A DNA stretch of 5,197 nt from DASZMJ01 sp035551935 (GTDB lineage: Bacteria; Planctomycetota; Planctomycetia; Isosphaerales; Isosphaeraceae). The stretch covers positions 1 through 5,197 of the forward strand of contig DASZMJ010000442.1 of assembly GCA_035551935.1 (NCBI GenBank), written 5' to 3'. The notes under the pieces are model-generated. The model was not told the DNA's origin. It ran no database searches and saw nothing but the letters and a program-made list of their open reading frames with translations. Both the position numbers and the translations under genes were made by a program. Positions 1-5,197 of the stretch are shown one piece after another; the first letter of the stretch is position 1, and each line of letters opens with the position of its first letter.

Positions 1-139
1 CCTGCGCCGGGTCGCGGCTCGGGTCAGAGGGGATCTCTACGACGCCATCGGTGACGCGTTGCGAGAGGTAACCGACCAGGACATCATCGGCTGGTTCCAA
101 CAGGCCGGCCTGTATGCAGCTCATGGGTAAACCGCTCTA
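1..139 (+). mobile_element. Right end of an IS630-type insertion sequence (partial)
   Basis: The window opens inside an insertion sequence. What is seen: a transposase C-terminus ends at a TAA at 128-130, and a CTAG lies at 137-140, 7 bp beyond that stop. Known of the family: IS630 elements duplicate TA on insertion and some prefer TA within CTAG. Inferred: the element ends at about 137 and the TA at 138-139 is the target duplication, so host DNA resumes at about 140. The transposase stop would then lie within or next to the terminal inverted repeat. The left end and the matching repeat are outside the window, so the exact boundary cannot be proven here. Confidence 0.5.
2..130 (+). CDS. IS630 family transposase, C-terminal fragment (partial at the window edge)
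   Basis: The frame is open from the window edge to TAA and gives 42 residues. It contains G-D-L-Y-D-A-I-G-D-A-L-R followed by T-x-x-D-x-x-G-W-F-x-x-A-G-L. This is the usual C-terminal tail of IS630/Tc1-mariner-type DDE transposases, which end with an amphipathic helix, a short acidic turn and a W-F-x-x-x-G-Y/L motif. The DDE catalytic core would lie upstream, outside the window. The protein would cut and join the element's ends at TA targets. Whether the complete transposase is intact cannot be judged from this tail. The assignment rests on recognising a short motif, so confidence is moderate. Confidence 0.6.
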   Translation: MRRVAARVRGDLYDAIGDALREVTDQDIIGWFQQAGLYAAHG

Positions 140-391
140 GACCACCTCGATCGGGTCCGCTCCACGCTCGGCGGCCTGCTCGCGGTCGAGATCCCTTCGA
201 GCCGATCCTGGTACAAGCTACAAGCTGAAGACATCCCTGTCGTTAGCGACAACCCGGACCGGGGGGTCCAACCGCTGTCCAATTACTCGGCGATCGTCGC
301 CAATCTGAGGCCGAATCGCCAAGTCAGGCTCTATTGCCGGCCCGAAGACAGCGAAAACGCACGGAAATCAATCCGCGGGGTATCGTCGTGA
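140..391 (+). pseudogene. 3' remnant of a probable HD-domain phosphohydrolase (YwfO/COG1078-like), cut by the IS630 element
   Basis: An open frame of 83 codons ends in TGA and contains no ATG, GTG or TTG in frame. It therefore cannot be a gene on its own and looks like the 3' part of one whose 5' part lies beyond the insertion sequence. The frame happens to follow in phase from the transposase stop codon. Visible residues include W-Y-K-L-Q near the start, then I-P-V-V-x-D-N-P, then P-L-S-N-Y-S-A-I-V-A-N-L and V-R-L-Y-C. This pattern resembles the C-terminal end of HD-superfamily phosphohydrolases of the YwfO type. In Bacillus subtilis, as I recall, ywfO lies next to ywgA, and here a YwgA-like gene follows with a GTGA overlap, which supports the reading. 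The HD motif itself is not present in the window. The family call is inference; the missing start is observed. Confidence 0.45.
388..391 (+). promoter_or_regulatory. GTGA stop/start overlap (translational coupling)
   Basis: The TGA of the upstream truncated frame (389-391) overlaps the GTG (388-390) of the YwgA-like gene. Such 4-base overlaps mark co-translated operon partners. It decides the start of the downstream gene, because only a weak G-rich stretch (about 376-380) could serve as a ribosome binding site. With the upstream gene now lacking its start, coupled translation may be weakened. Confidence 0.6.
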
Positions 392-999
392 ACCATTCCT
401 CCTTCCGGGATCGCTGCGCCGTCTTCGTGGCCCTCGCCGAGGGGAAGCAATCCCCCCACCTGGGACGGACCGCTCTTATGAAGCTGATCTATTTTCTCCA
501 AACTGTTAAAAATGTTCCCTTGAACTATAATTTTAGTCTTTATGTCTATGGTCCCTATGATCCGGAGGTCCTTGACGACCTCGCCTACGCCCAGTCTCTG
601 GGCGCCCTCGATGTCCGGGTGGAGAGCTACAAGAGCGGTGGATATGGCTTCGAGATCCAGCCCGGTCCGGCGAAAGTGCATTTCAAGGCCCTAGCCAAGG
701 AGTTCCTCGACAAACATAGGGATCATATCGACTGGGTGCTTCGCGAATTCGGCGAGTACAGCCCTGCTCGGCTCGAATTGGCGAGCACGATGGTCTTCAT
801 CGATCGCGAAGCCGTGCGATCTGGTGAGCGGCTTAGGCGTGACGATCTCGTGCGCCGAGTGCTCGAAATCAAACCCCGCTTCTCCTTGACAGCGGGGTAC
901 GAACAGGCTCGGGAACTGGAGGAGAGGCACCTCCTCTCCTCGATCGTTCCCCCACAGGGCGGAAGTTCGCCGATGGACGGACTCACGGCGGCTTCCTGA
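388..999 (+). CDS. YwgA-like protein (DUF4065/Panacea/SocA-related fold)
   Basis: Predicted 203-residue soluble protein with no signal peptide or membrane segment. Residues 26-38 read G-R-T-A-L-M-K-L-I-Y-F-L-Q and residues 49-65 contain F-S-L-Y-V-Y-G-P-Y-D-P followed by E-V-L-x-D-L. This K-L-x-Y-F-x-Q plus Y-G-P-Y/F-x-x-x-V pair is the hallmark of YwgA-like proteins and resembles the DUF4065/Panacea/SocA domain found in antitoxins and proteolytic adaptors. The C-terminal half (about 90-190) is helical and charged and I do not recognise it. The GTG at 388 is chosen over the in-frame TTG at 334 because it overlaps the upstream stop and because the TTG extension lies inside the upstream frame. 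The precise function is unknown; partnership with an HD phosphohydrolase is inferred from context. Codon third positions hold many A/T, notably at 500-565, unlike the genes downstream, which suggests acquisition by transfer. The 3' end overlaps nth by 17 bp. Confidence 0.75.
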   Translation: MNHSSFRDRCAVFVALAEGKQSPHLGRTALMKLIYFLQTVKNVPLNYNFSLYVYGPYDPEVLDDLAYAQSLGALDVRVESYKSGGYGFEIQPGPAKVHFKALAKEFLDKHRDHIDWVLREFGEYSPARLELASTMVFIDREAVRSGERLRRDDLVRRVLEIKPRFSLTAGYEQARELEERHLLSSIVPPQGGSSPMDGLTAAS

Positions 1000-1675
1000 C
1001 GCCGACCTGCCGACACATCGACAACAGGGGACACGTCGCGCACTTCGGCCGCGCGGCGGTGCAGACGGCCTTGCCGAAGGGGACGAGCCGCTCGTTGATC
1101 TCGACCCAGTAGCGCCCCGGGAGCTTCTCCACCAGCGCGGCCATCGTCTTCTCGGGCGTCGTCGTGGCGACGTAGCCCCAGCGATTGGTGATCCGATGCA
1201 CGTGAATATCCACCGAGATCGCCGGGCGGCCGAAGCCGACGGCGAGGGTCAGGGCGGCGATCTTCGGGCCGACGCCGCGGAAGGCGGTGAGCCCCTCGAG
1301 CGTGTCGGGCACCTCGCCGCCGTGCTCGGCGACGATCCGGCGCGAGAGCTCGAGGATGTCGCGGGCCTTCGGCTCGGGGAAGGTCGCCGGGCGGATCAGG
1401 GCGGCGAGCTCCTCGGGGTCGAGCCCGGCCATCTCCCCGGGCGTGCGGGCGCGGGCGAAGAGGCGGAGGCAGACGACCAGGGTCGTCTCGTCGCGGGTCC
1501 GGGCCGAGATCAGGGCGCCGACGAGCTGCTCGAACGGCGTGCCGAACCCCCGGTCGCGCAGGTCGAACATCGCCGCCTTCGGCAGCCCCGCCACCGCGAC
1601 GCGGAGCCGCCGGAAGGCCTCGTCGACGTCGAACGGCTCCTTGGCCAGACTCCCGGCGCCGCTGCGGTGTTTCAT
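983..1675 (-). CDS. nth: Endonuclease III (DNA glycosylase/AP lyase)
   Basis: Predicted 230-residue bifunctional base-excision repair enzyme that removes oxidised pyrimidines and cleaves at the abasic site. The glycosylase core begins around residue 20. L-I-S-A-R-T-R-D at 55-62 matches the conserved helix that reads L-S-A-Q-T-T-D in Escherichia coli. The helix-hairpin-helix motif is F-R-G-V-G-P-K-I-A-A at 132-141, with Lys138 as the expected catalytic lysine, and S-V-D-I-H-V-H-R at 154-161 supplies the catalytic Asp156. The 4Fe-4S ligands are Cys205, Cys212, Cys215 and Cys221, the exact C-x6-C-x2-C-x5-C spacing of the family. All key residues are present, so the enzyme should be active. Length is slightly above the E. 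coli enzyme because of a short N-terminal extension. The ATG at 1673-1675 has GGAG about 9 bases upstream. A long frame on this strand continues upstream through the next gene but is only a high-GC shadow. Confidence 0.93.
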   Translation of the reverse strand: MKHRSGAGSLAKEPFDVDEAFRRLRVAVAGLPKAAMFDLRDRGFGTPFEQLVGALISARTRDETTLVVCLRLFARARTPGEMAGLDPEELAALIRPATFPEPKARDILELSRRIVAEHGGEVPDTLEGLTAFRGVGPKIAALTLAVGFGRPAISVDIHVHRITNRWGYVATTTPEKTMAALVEKLPGRYWVEINERLVPFGKAVCTAARPKCATCPLLSMCRQVGVRKPP

Positions 1676-1684
1676 GGGTCCTGA

Positions 1685-1688
1685 CTCC
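1685..1688 (-). promoter_or_regulatory. Probable ribosome binding site of nth
   Basis: On the minus strand GGAG lies 9 bases before the nth ATG at 1675. A second AGGA (1679-1682) sits only 3 bases away and is probably too close. This supports the chosen start rather than the longer upstream frame. Confidence 0.45.
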
Positions 1689-1735
1689 GCCGCGGCACGA
1701 TGGCACCCGCTCCCGGCGTCCCGCGGCCGTCGCCG

Positions 1736-1765
1736 CTGTCGCCGGGGCCTCGGCCGCCCTATAAT
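1736..1765 (+). promoter_or_regulatory. Probable sigma-70-type promoter of the secreted heme/ThuA protein
   Basis: A perfect TATAAT is at 1760-1765 in an otherwise very GC-rich divergent spacer. A weak -35-like CTGTCG (3 of 6 matches to TTGACA) lies at 1736-1741, 18 bases upstream. Transcription would start around 1772, giving a leader of about 40 nt before the ATG at 1811. The -10 match is seen directly; promoter activity is inference. No comparable minus-strand box for nth was seen in the spacer. Confidence 0.45.
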
Positions 1766-1798
1766 CCGGGGATCATCGGGTTGCGAAAGACACCTTGC

Positions 1799-1803
1799 AA
1801 GGG
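1799..1803 (+). promoter_or_regulatory. Ribosome binding site deciding the start at 1811
   Basis: AAGGG lies 7 bases before ATG 1811. It supports this start over the in-frame ATG at 1700, which lies upstream of the probable promoter and would bury the signal peptide behind 37 proline-rich residues. Confidence 0.6.
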
Positions 1804-1810
1804 TTGCGCC

Positions 1811-4800
1811 ATGAGAATCCCCCTCGCGATCGCGTCCCTGGCGTTGTTGGGCGTGGCGGCGGCCCCGCCGGGGCAGGAGGGGCCGAGGCTGGCGATGCTC
1901 GCGCCGGGCTTCAAGGTCGAGGTCTTGCCGGTCCGGACGTCGAACCTGAACGCGATCGCCTTCGGGCCCGGCGGGACGCTCTACGCCGCGGGCTACGACG
2001 GCCGCATCCTCCGGCTCGTCGACGCCGACGGCGACGGCCTCGAGGATAAGGCCGAGCCGTTCTGGGACCGGGGCTCGATCATCACGCCGATCGCTTTGGT
2101 CTGGGCCCCCGAGGGGCTCTACGTCAGCTCGCATCGCAAGGTCGTCCTGCTCCGCGACGACGACAGGGACGGCCGCGCCGACCGCGAGGAAATCGTCGCC
2201 GAGGGGTGGCCGCCGATCGAGAACGTCGGCGGCAACGTCGACGCCCTGGGCCTGGCCCGCGACGCCGACGGCAACCTGTACTTCGGCCTCGGCTGCATGA
2301 ATTATGCGAATCCGTACCTCGTGAAGGACGGCCAATCCCATTATGACATCAAGAACGAGCGCGGGACGATCCTGGAGCTGTCGGCCGACCGGAAGAGGCG
2401 GGAGATCGTCGCGACGGGCATCCGATTCCCGTATGCCTTGAAGTTCAACCGCCGGGGCGACCTGTTCGCGACCGACCAGGAGGGGGCGACGTGGCTGCCG
2501 GGGGGCAACCCGCTCGACGAGCTGAACCACATCGAGCGCGGCAAGCACTACGGGTTCCCGCCGCGGCACGAGGCCTACCTGCCCCACGTGAAGGATCAGG
2601 CGCCCGTCGTCGGCTTCGGGCCGCAGCACCAGTCGGCGTGCGGCCTGGCGTTCGACGAGGAGGCCGAGGGTCGCGAGCGGTTCGGGCCGGCGGATTGGGA
2701 GGGGGATGCGCTGGTCGGGGGCTTCTCGCGCGGGAAGGTCTTCCGGGTGCGGCTGGCGAAGACGCCGGAGGGCTACCTCGGCCGGCCGACGATCGTCGCG
2801 GCGGCGAACCGGATGCTGCTCGACCTGGCGATCGCCCCTTCGGGGGCGCTCTACGTGATCGGCCACAGCGGCGACCCCGACTGGGGCACGGGTCCGCAGG
2901 GGCCGGGGACGTTGTTCAAGATCACGTATGTCGACTCGAACGAGCCCCAGCCCGTGCTCGCGTGGCCGTCGGGGCCGCTGGAGGTGCGGGTGGCGTTCGA
3001 CCGGCCGATCGACGCGGCGGCGGTGGCGGGGCTGAAGGGGGCGACGATCCCGTTCGGCGACTCGGTGCGCGCGGCCGACCGGCTCGAGGTCTTCAAGCCG
3101 CCGTACAAGGTCGTCGAGGGGCAGCAGGCCGAGCCGAAGGGCTCGCTCCGGGTCGCGGCGGCGCGGCTCGCCGACGGCGGCCGGACGCTCGTGCTCGCCA
3201 CCGACCCGCACCCGCGCGCGGCGCATTATGCGGTGTCGGTCCCGAATGTGAAAGCGCCGAAACATTCTCAATCCGGCACGACGGTGGACCTGGATTACGA
3301 CCTCTCGGGCGTCGAGGCGAGCTGGTCTCCCGGCAAGGCCGAGGACGCGAAGCCGGCGTGGTCGGGCTGGTGGCCGCACGTCGACTCGGTGGCCGTGACG
3401 GCGTTCACGAAGGGGTCGGCCGAGCACGCGCGCGAGCTGGAAACGCTGGCGAAGGAGGGGCGGCTGACCCTCCGGGGGCAGCTCCGGTTGCCGAAGGGGA
3501 AGGGGGCCCTCCGCGTCCGCTCGGGCGGGCCGGTCCTCGCGGCGAGTCATGGGATCGAGAACGTCGAAACACAAGAGAAGAAGGATATCTCGATCCCCTT
3601 CGAATCGACCGGCGACGCGGAGGAGCTGGCCTTGACGATCGGGACCGGCGGCGGCCCGTTCACGCTGCACGTCACGTCCTCATCCGAAGCCGACCCGACG
3701 GGGCGCCCCCTTTCGCTCGGGATGCTGAGCGTCCCCTGGGCGCCGATCAGCCCGCCGGCCCCCGCGTCGCCGACGGCGCCGACGGGCCCACTCGCCGGGG
3801 GCGACCCGAAGCGGGGCGAGGCGGTCTTCTTCGGCACGGAAGCGAAGTGCTCGTCGTGCCACAAGGTCCGCGGCAAGGGGGGCGAGGTCGGCCCCGACCT
3901 GAGCAACCTCGTCCAGCGCGACCTGGCCTCGGTCTACCGCGACCTCGCCGAGCCGAGCGCGGTGATCCACCCGGATTTCGTGCCCTACACCGTCAGCTTG
4001 AAGGACGGCCGCGTCGCCGTCGGCGTCGTCCGCGCCGAGGGATCGGACGCGATCCGGGTGGCGGACACGAACGCGAAGACGACCTTGATTCCACGCGCCG
4101 AGATCGACGAATTGCGGCCGAGCGCCACGTCGATCATGCCCGTCGGCCTCGTCGGCGCGATCGGCGAAGCCCGCGTGCGCGACCTGCTCGCCTTCCTCAC
4201 CACCGCGCCGAAGGCCGACGACCCGCCGAAGACGGACGAGAAAGGGCCGCCGCCGCCCCGTACCCGTGCCGAGGTCGAGGCCGTGCTCGGGCACCCGATC
4301 GACCAGCAGCCCGAGGCCGACGCCAGGCCCCGCCCGTTGAACGTCGTCCTCGTCACCACCGCCCAGGACCACGGCCCCGGCGAGCACGACTACCCCGCCT
4401 GGCGCTCGAAGTGGAAGGACCTCCTCAAGCTCGCCCCCGGCGTCAACGCGGCCACCGCCGACGCCTGGCCGAATCGCGAGCAGTGGGCGAAGGCCGATCT
4501 GGTCGTCTTCTACTTCTGGAATCACGATTGGAATCGAGACCGCTATCAAGATCTGGATGACTTCCTCGCCCGCGGCGGCGGGCTGGTATTCCTCCATTCG
4601 GCGACGATCGCCGACGCGATGCCCGAGGTATTGGCGAAGCGGCTCGGCATCGCGTCGTGCGTGAAGCAGGGGACGAAGTACCGCCACGGCCCGCTCGACC
4701 TGGCGATCGCCGACCCGGACGAGCCGATCACCCGCAATTTGCGGTCCGTCCACCTGATCGACGAGACCTACTGGGGCCTCGTCGGCGACCCCAAAGACGT

Positions 4801-5032
4801 CCACGTCCTCGCCAGGGCCGTCGAGGAGGGCAAGCCCTGGCCGATGGCCTGGACGCGCACCGTCGGCAAGGGCCGCGTCTTCTGCACCGTGCTGGGCCAC
4901 TACTCCTGGACTTATGAGGATCCCCTCTTCCGCCTCCTGATCCTCCGCGGCATGGCCTGGGCCGCGGGCGAGCCCGTCGGCCGCCTCGAGCCATTGGCCA
5001 CGGTCGGCGTGCCGCTGCGCGCGGGGCGCTGA
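1811..5032 (+). CDS. Secreted PVC-type beta-propeller / cytochrome c / ThuA fusion protein
   Basis: Predicted 1073-residue exported protein. Residues 1-18 form a signal peptide (Arg2, hydrophobic core, Ala-rich end). About 25-375 is a six-bladed-propeller-like domain of the membrane-bound dehydrogenase/PVC family (TIGR02604-like, related to soluble glucose dehydrogenases), ending in Q-G-P-G-T-L-F-K-I. It carries two canonical EF-hand-type calcium loops, Asp71-Glu82 and Asp116-Glu127. About 378-500 looks like an Ig/CopC-like beta-sandwich. About 551-625 has a PA14-like pattern, weakly supported. A Pro/Ala linker at about 646-662 leads to the heme domain (664-797) with Cys680-Ser-Ser-Cys683-His684 and S-I-M-P-V-G-L containing Met776, the likely distal ligand, as in TIGR02603. 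A second Pro-rich linker leads to a ThuA domain (843-1053) with Q-D-H-G near its start, a W-N-H-D motif, G-G-G-L-V-F-L-H-S-A, and a C-terminal G-K-G-R-V-F-C-T-V-L-G-H. Likely role: periplasmic oxidation or breakdown of a sugar or polysaccharide, with electrons passed through the heme. The substrate cannot be read from sequence. Confidence 0.9.
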   Translation: MRIPLAIASLALLGVAAAPPGQEGPRLAMLAPGFKVEVLPVRTSNLNAIAFGPGGTLYAAGYDGRILRLVDADGDGLEDKAEPFWDRGSIITPIALVWAPEGLYVSSHRKVVLLRDDDRDGRADREEIVAEGWPPIENVGGNVDALGLARDADGNLYFGLGCMNYANPYLVKDGQSHYDIKNERGTILELSADRKRREIVATGIRFPYALKFNRRGDLFATDQEGATWLPGGNPLDELNHIERGKHYGFPPRHEAYLPHVKDQAPVVGFGPQHQSACGLAFDEEAEGRERFGPADWEGDALVGGFSRGKVFRVRLAKTPEGYLGRPTIVAAANRMLLDLAIAPSGALYVIGHSGDPDWGTGPQGPGTLFKITYVDSNEPQPVLAWPSGPLEVRVAFDRPIDAAAVAGLKGATIPFGDSVRAADRLEVFKPPYKVVEGQQAEPKGSLRVAAARLADGGRTLVLATDPHPRAAHYAVSVPNVKAPKHSQSGTTVDLDYDLSGVEASWSPGKAEDAKPAWSGWWPHVDSVAVTAFTKGSAEHARELETLAKEGRLTLRGQLRLPKGKGALRVRSGGPVLAASHGIENVETQEKKDISIPFESTGDAEELALTIGTGGGPFTLHVTSSSEADPTGRPLSLGMLSVPWAPISPPAPASPTAPTGPLAGGDPKRGEAVFFGTEAKCSSCHKVRGKGGEVGPDLSNLVQRDLASVYRDLAEPSAVIHPDFVPYTVSLKDGRVAVGVVRAEGSDAIRVADTNAKTTLIPRAEIDELRPSATSIMPVGLVGAIGEARVRDLLAFLTTAPKADDPPKTDEKGPPPPRTRAEVEAVLGHPIDQQPEADARPRPLNVVLVTTAQDHGPGEHDYPAWRSKWKDLLKLAPGVNAATADAWPNREQWAKADLVVFYFWNHDWNRDRYQDLDDFLARGGGLVFLHSATIADAMPEVLAKRLGIASCVKQGTKYRHGPLDLAIADPDEPITRNLRSVHLIDETYWGLVGDPKDVHVLARAVEEGKPWPMAWTRTVGKGRVFCTVLGHYSWTYEDPLFRLLILRGMAWAAGEPVGRLEPLATVGVPLRAGR

Positions 5033-5052
5033 ATGATGGGAGGGTCTTCGTA

Positions 5053-5108
5053 GGGTGGGCACCGCCCACCTTCTTATGTGTGGATAAAAAGGTGGGCGGT
5101 GCCCACCC
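5053..5108. repeat. Perfect 20-bp inverted repeat of two small palindromes (BIME/REP-like)
   Basis: The left arm (5053-5072) and right arm (5089-5108) are exact reverse complements, separated by a 16-base A/T-rich loop. Each arm contains its own 7-bp hairpin, GGTGGGC/GCCCACC, with a 3-base loop (ACC at 5061-5063, GGT at 5098-5100). The structure can thus fold as one long hairpin or as two small ones, as in paired REP elements. It starts 20 bases after a stop codon, a usual place for such repeats. There is no T-tract after it, so a role as a classical intrinsic terminator is doubtful, though it may protect mRNA ends. Confidence 0.8.
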
Positions 5109-5134
5109 ACCCCTTCCAAGGTGGTTGAATTATC

Positions 5135-5144
5135 TTATCGATAA
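5135..5144. repeat. 10-bp perfect palindrome TTATCGATAA in an AT-rich spacer
   Basis: A self-complementary decamer sits in the only AT-rich stretch of the intergenic tail. A further CAAGGT (5117-5122) and ACCTTG (5144-5149) pair could form a weak stem around it. It could be a protein binding site or chance; nothing in the window decides. Confidence 0.3.
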
Positions 5145-5160
5145 CCTTGTGAGCCGCAAC

Positions 5161-5178
5161 AGTCTCGTAGTCTCGTAG
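5161..5178. repeat. Short tandem repeat, AGTCTCGT, 2.25 copies
   Basis: AGTCTCGT at 5161-5168 is repeated exactly at 5169-5176 and followed by AG. It leads directly into the second TAGGGTG repeat, so it may have arisen by slippage at that repeat's edge. Confidence 0.6.
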
Positions 5179-5197
5179 GGTGCGTCGAGTCCGCGAC
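5173..5197. repeat. Start of a second dispersed-type repeat, cut by the window edge
   Basis: TCGTAGGGTG at 5173-5182 is identical to the lead-in of the first repeat (5048-5057). It continues as CGTCGAGTCCGCGAC. GTCG (5184-5187) and CGAC (5194-5197) can begin a stem, which would extend if GCACC follows beyond the window. The repeat identity is inferred from the shared lead-in and the half-palindrome. Confidence 0.45.

Larger units (their letters stand above)
5033..5197. other. Intergenic tail rich in short repeats, no gene
   Basis: No plausible coding frame with a start and ribosome binding site was seen downstream of the TGA at 5030-5032. The stretch holds the inverted repeat at 5053-5108, an AT-rich segment at about 5125-5147, a tandem octamer at 5161-5178 and a second repeat start at 5173-5197. 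Confidence 0.6.

Noticed and set aside
334..387. TTG at 334 as start of the YwgA-like gene
   Set aside because: Adds basic residues from within the upstream coding frame; GTG 388 overlaps the upstream stop in the usual coupled manner.
526..531. TATAAT inside the YwgA-like gene as a promoter
   Set aside because: It encodes conserved residues just before the Y-G-P-Y-D motif and no gene on this strand starts near it.
1700..1810. Upstream ATG at 1700 as start of the large gene
   Set aside because: The extension is Pro-rich, lies before and across the TATAAT box and would hide the signal peptide; ATG 1811 has a well-spaced AAGGG.
1676..3670. Minus-strand open frame continuing upstream of nth across the large gene (895 codons in total)
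   Set aside because: Arg/Pro/Val-rich composition without any recognisable domain; it is the shadow of the G/C-rich third positions of the secreted protein gene, and nth has its own ATG and ribosome binding site.
2491..4560. Plus-strand 689-codon open frame inside the large gene
   Set aside because: Extremely Arg/Gly/Ala-rich, overlaps in another frame a gene with clear domains and motifs; a high-GC shadow.
5053..5108. Intrinsic terminator of the large gene
   Set aside because: The stem is strong, but no T-tract follows on the plus strand; the nested palindromes fit a dispersed repeat better, though some effect on mRNA ends is possible.
3680..5119. Minus-strand 479-codon open frame
   Set aside because: Low-complexity composition, starts inside the downstream repeat and has no domain; it is antisense to the heme and ThuA domains.

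Overview
The window is high-GC bacterial DNA that reads as a planctomycete, probably of the Isosphaeraceae/Singulisphaera kind. The main evidence is a very large secreted protein that joins a beta-propeller, a CxxCH heme domain with a downstream S-I-M-P-x-G-L motif, and a ThuA domain, a combination typical of the Planctomycetes/Verrucomicrobia group. The taxonomic call is inference from protein type and base composition; there is no rRNA or marker gene here.

Layout. Positions 1-139 look like the right end of an IS630-type insertion sequence, carrying the last 42 codons of its transposase. Directly behind it, 140-391 is a reading frame with no start codon that resembles the C-terminus of an HD-domain phosphohydrolase of the YwfO/COG1078 kind. 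Its TGA overlaps the GTG start of the next gene (388-999), a YwgA-like protein with the K-L-x-Y-F-x-Q and Y-G-P-Y-D-P signature related to the DUF4065/Panacea/SocA fold. The element therefore seems to have cut a two-gene HD/YwgA operon and left the second gene behind. This block is clearly less GC-rich than the rest of the window.

On the minus strand, 983-1675 encodes a complete endonuclease III (nth) with catalytic Lys and Asp and a C-terminal 4Fe-4S motif; its 3' end overlaps the YwgA-like gene by 17 bp. A 135-bp divergent spacer (1676-1810) follows, with a perfect TATAAT box and a good ribosome binding site serving the 1073-residue secreted protein (1811-5032).

The tail (5033-5197) has no gene. 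It holds a perfect 20-bp inverted repeat whose arms are each small palindromes (a BIME/REP-like pair), an AT-rich spacer with a 10-bp palindrome, a short tandem repeat, and the start of a second repeat that shares the lead-in TCGTAGGGTG and runs off the window.

Functionally the genes look unrelated: mobile DNA and an interrupted accessory operon, a housekeeping base-excision repair enzyme, and an envelope protein probably used in periplasmic oxidation or polysaccharide/sugar breakdown. The most interesting points are the broken HD/YwgA pair, the multidomain heme-ThuA fusion, and the paired repeats.
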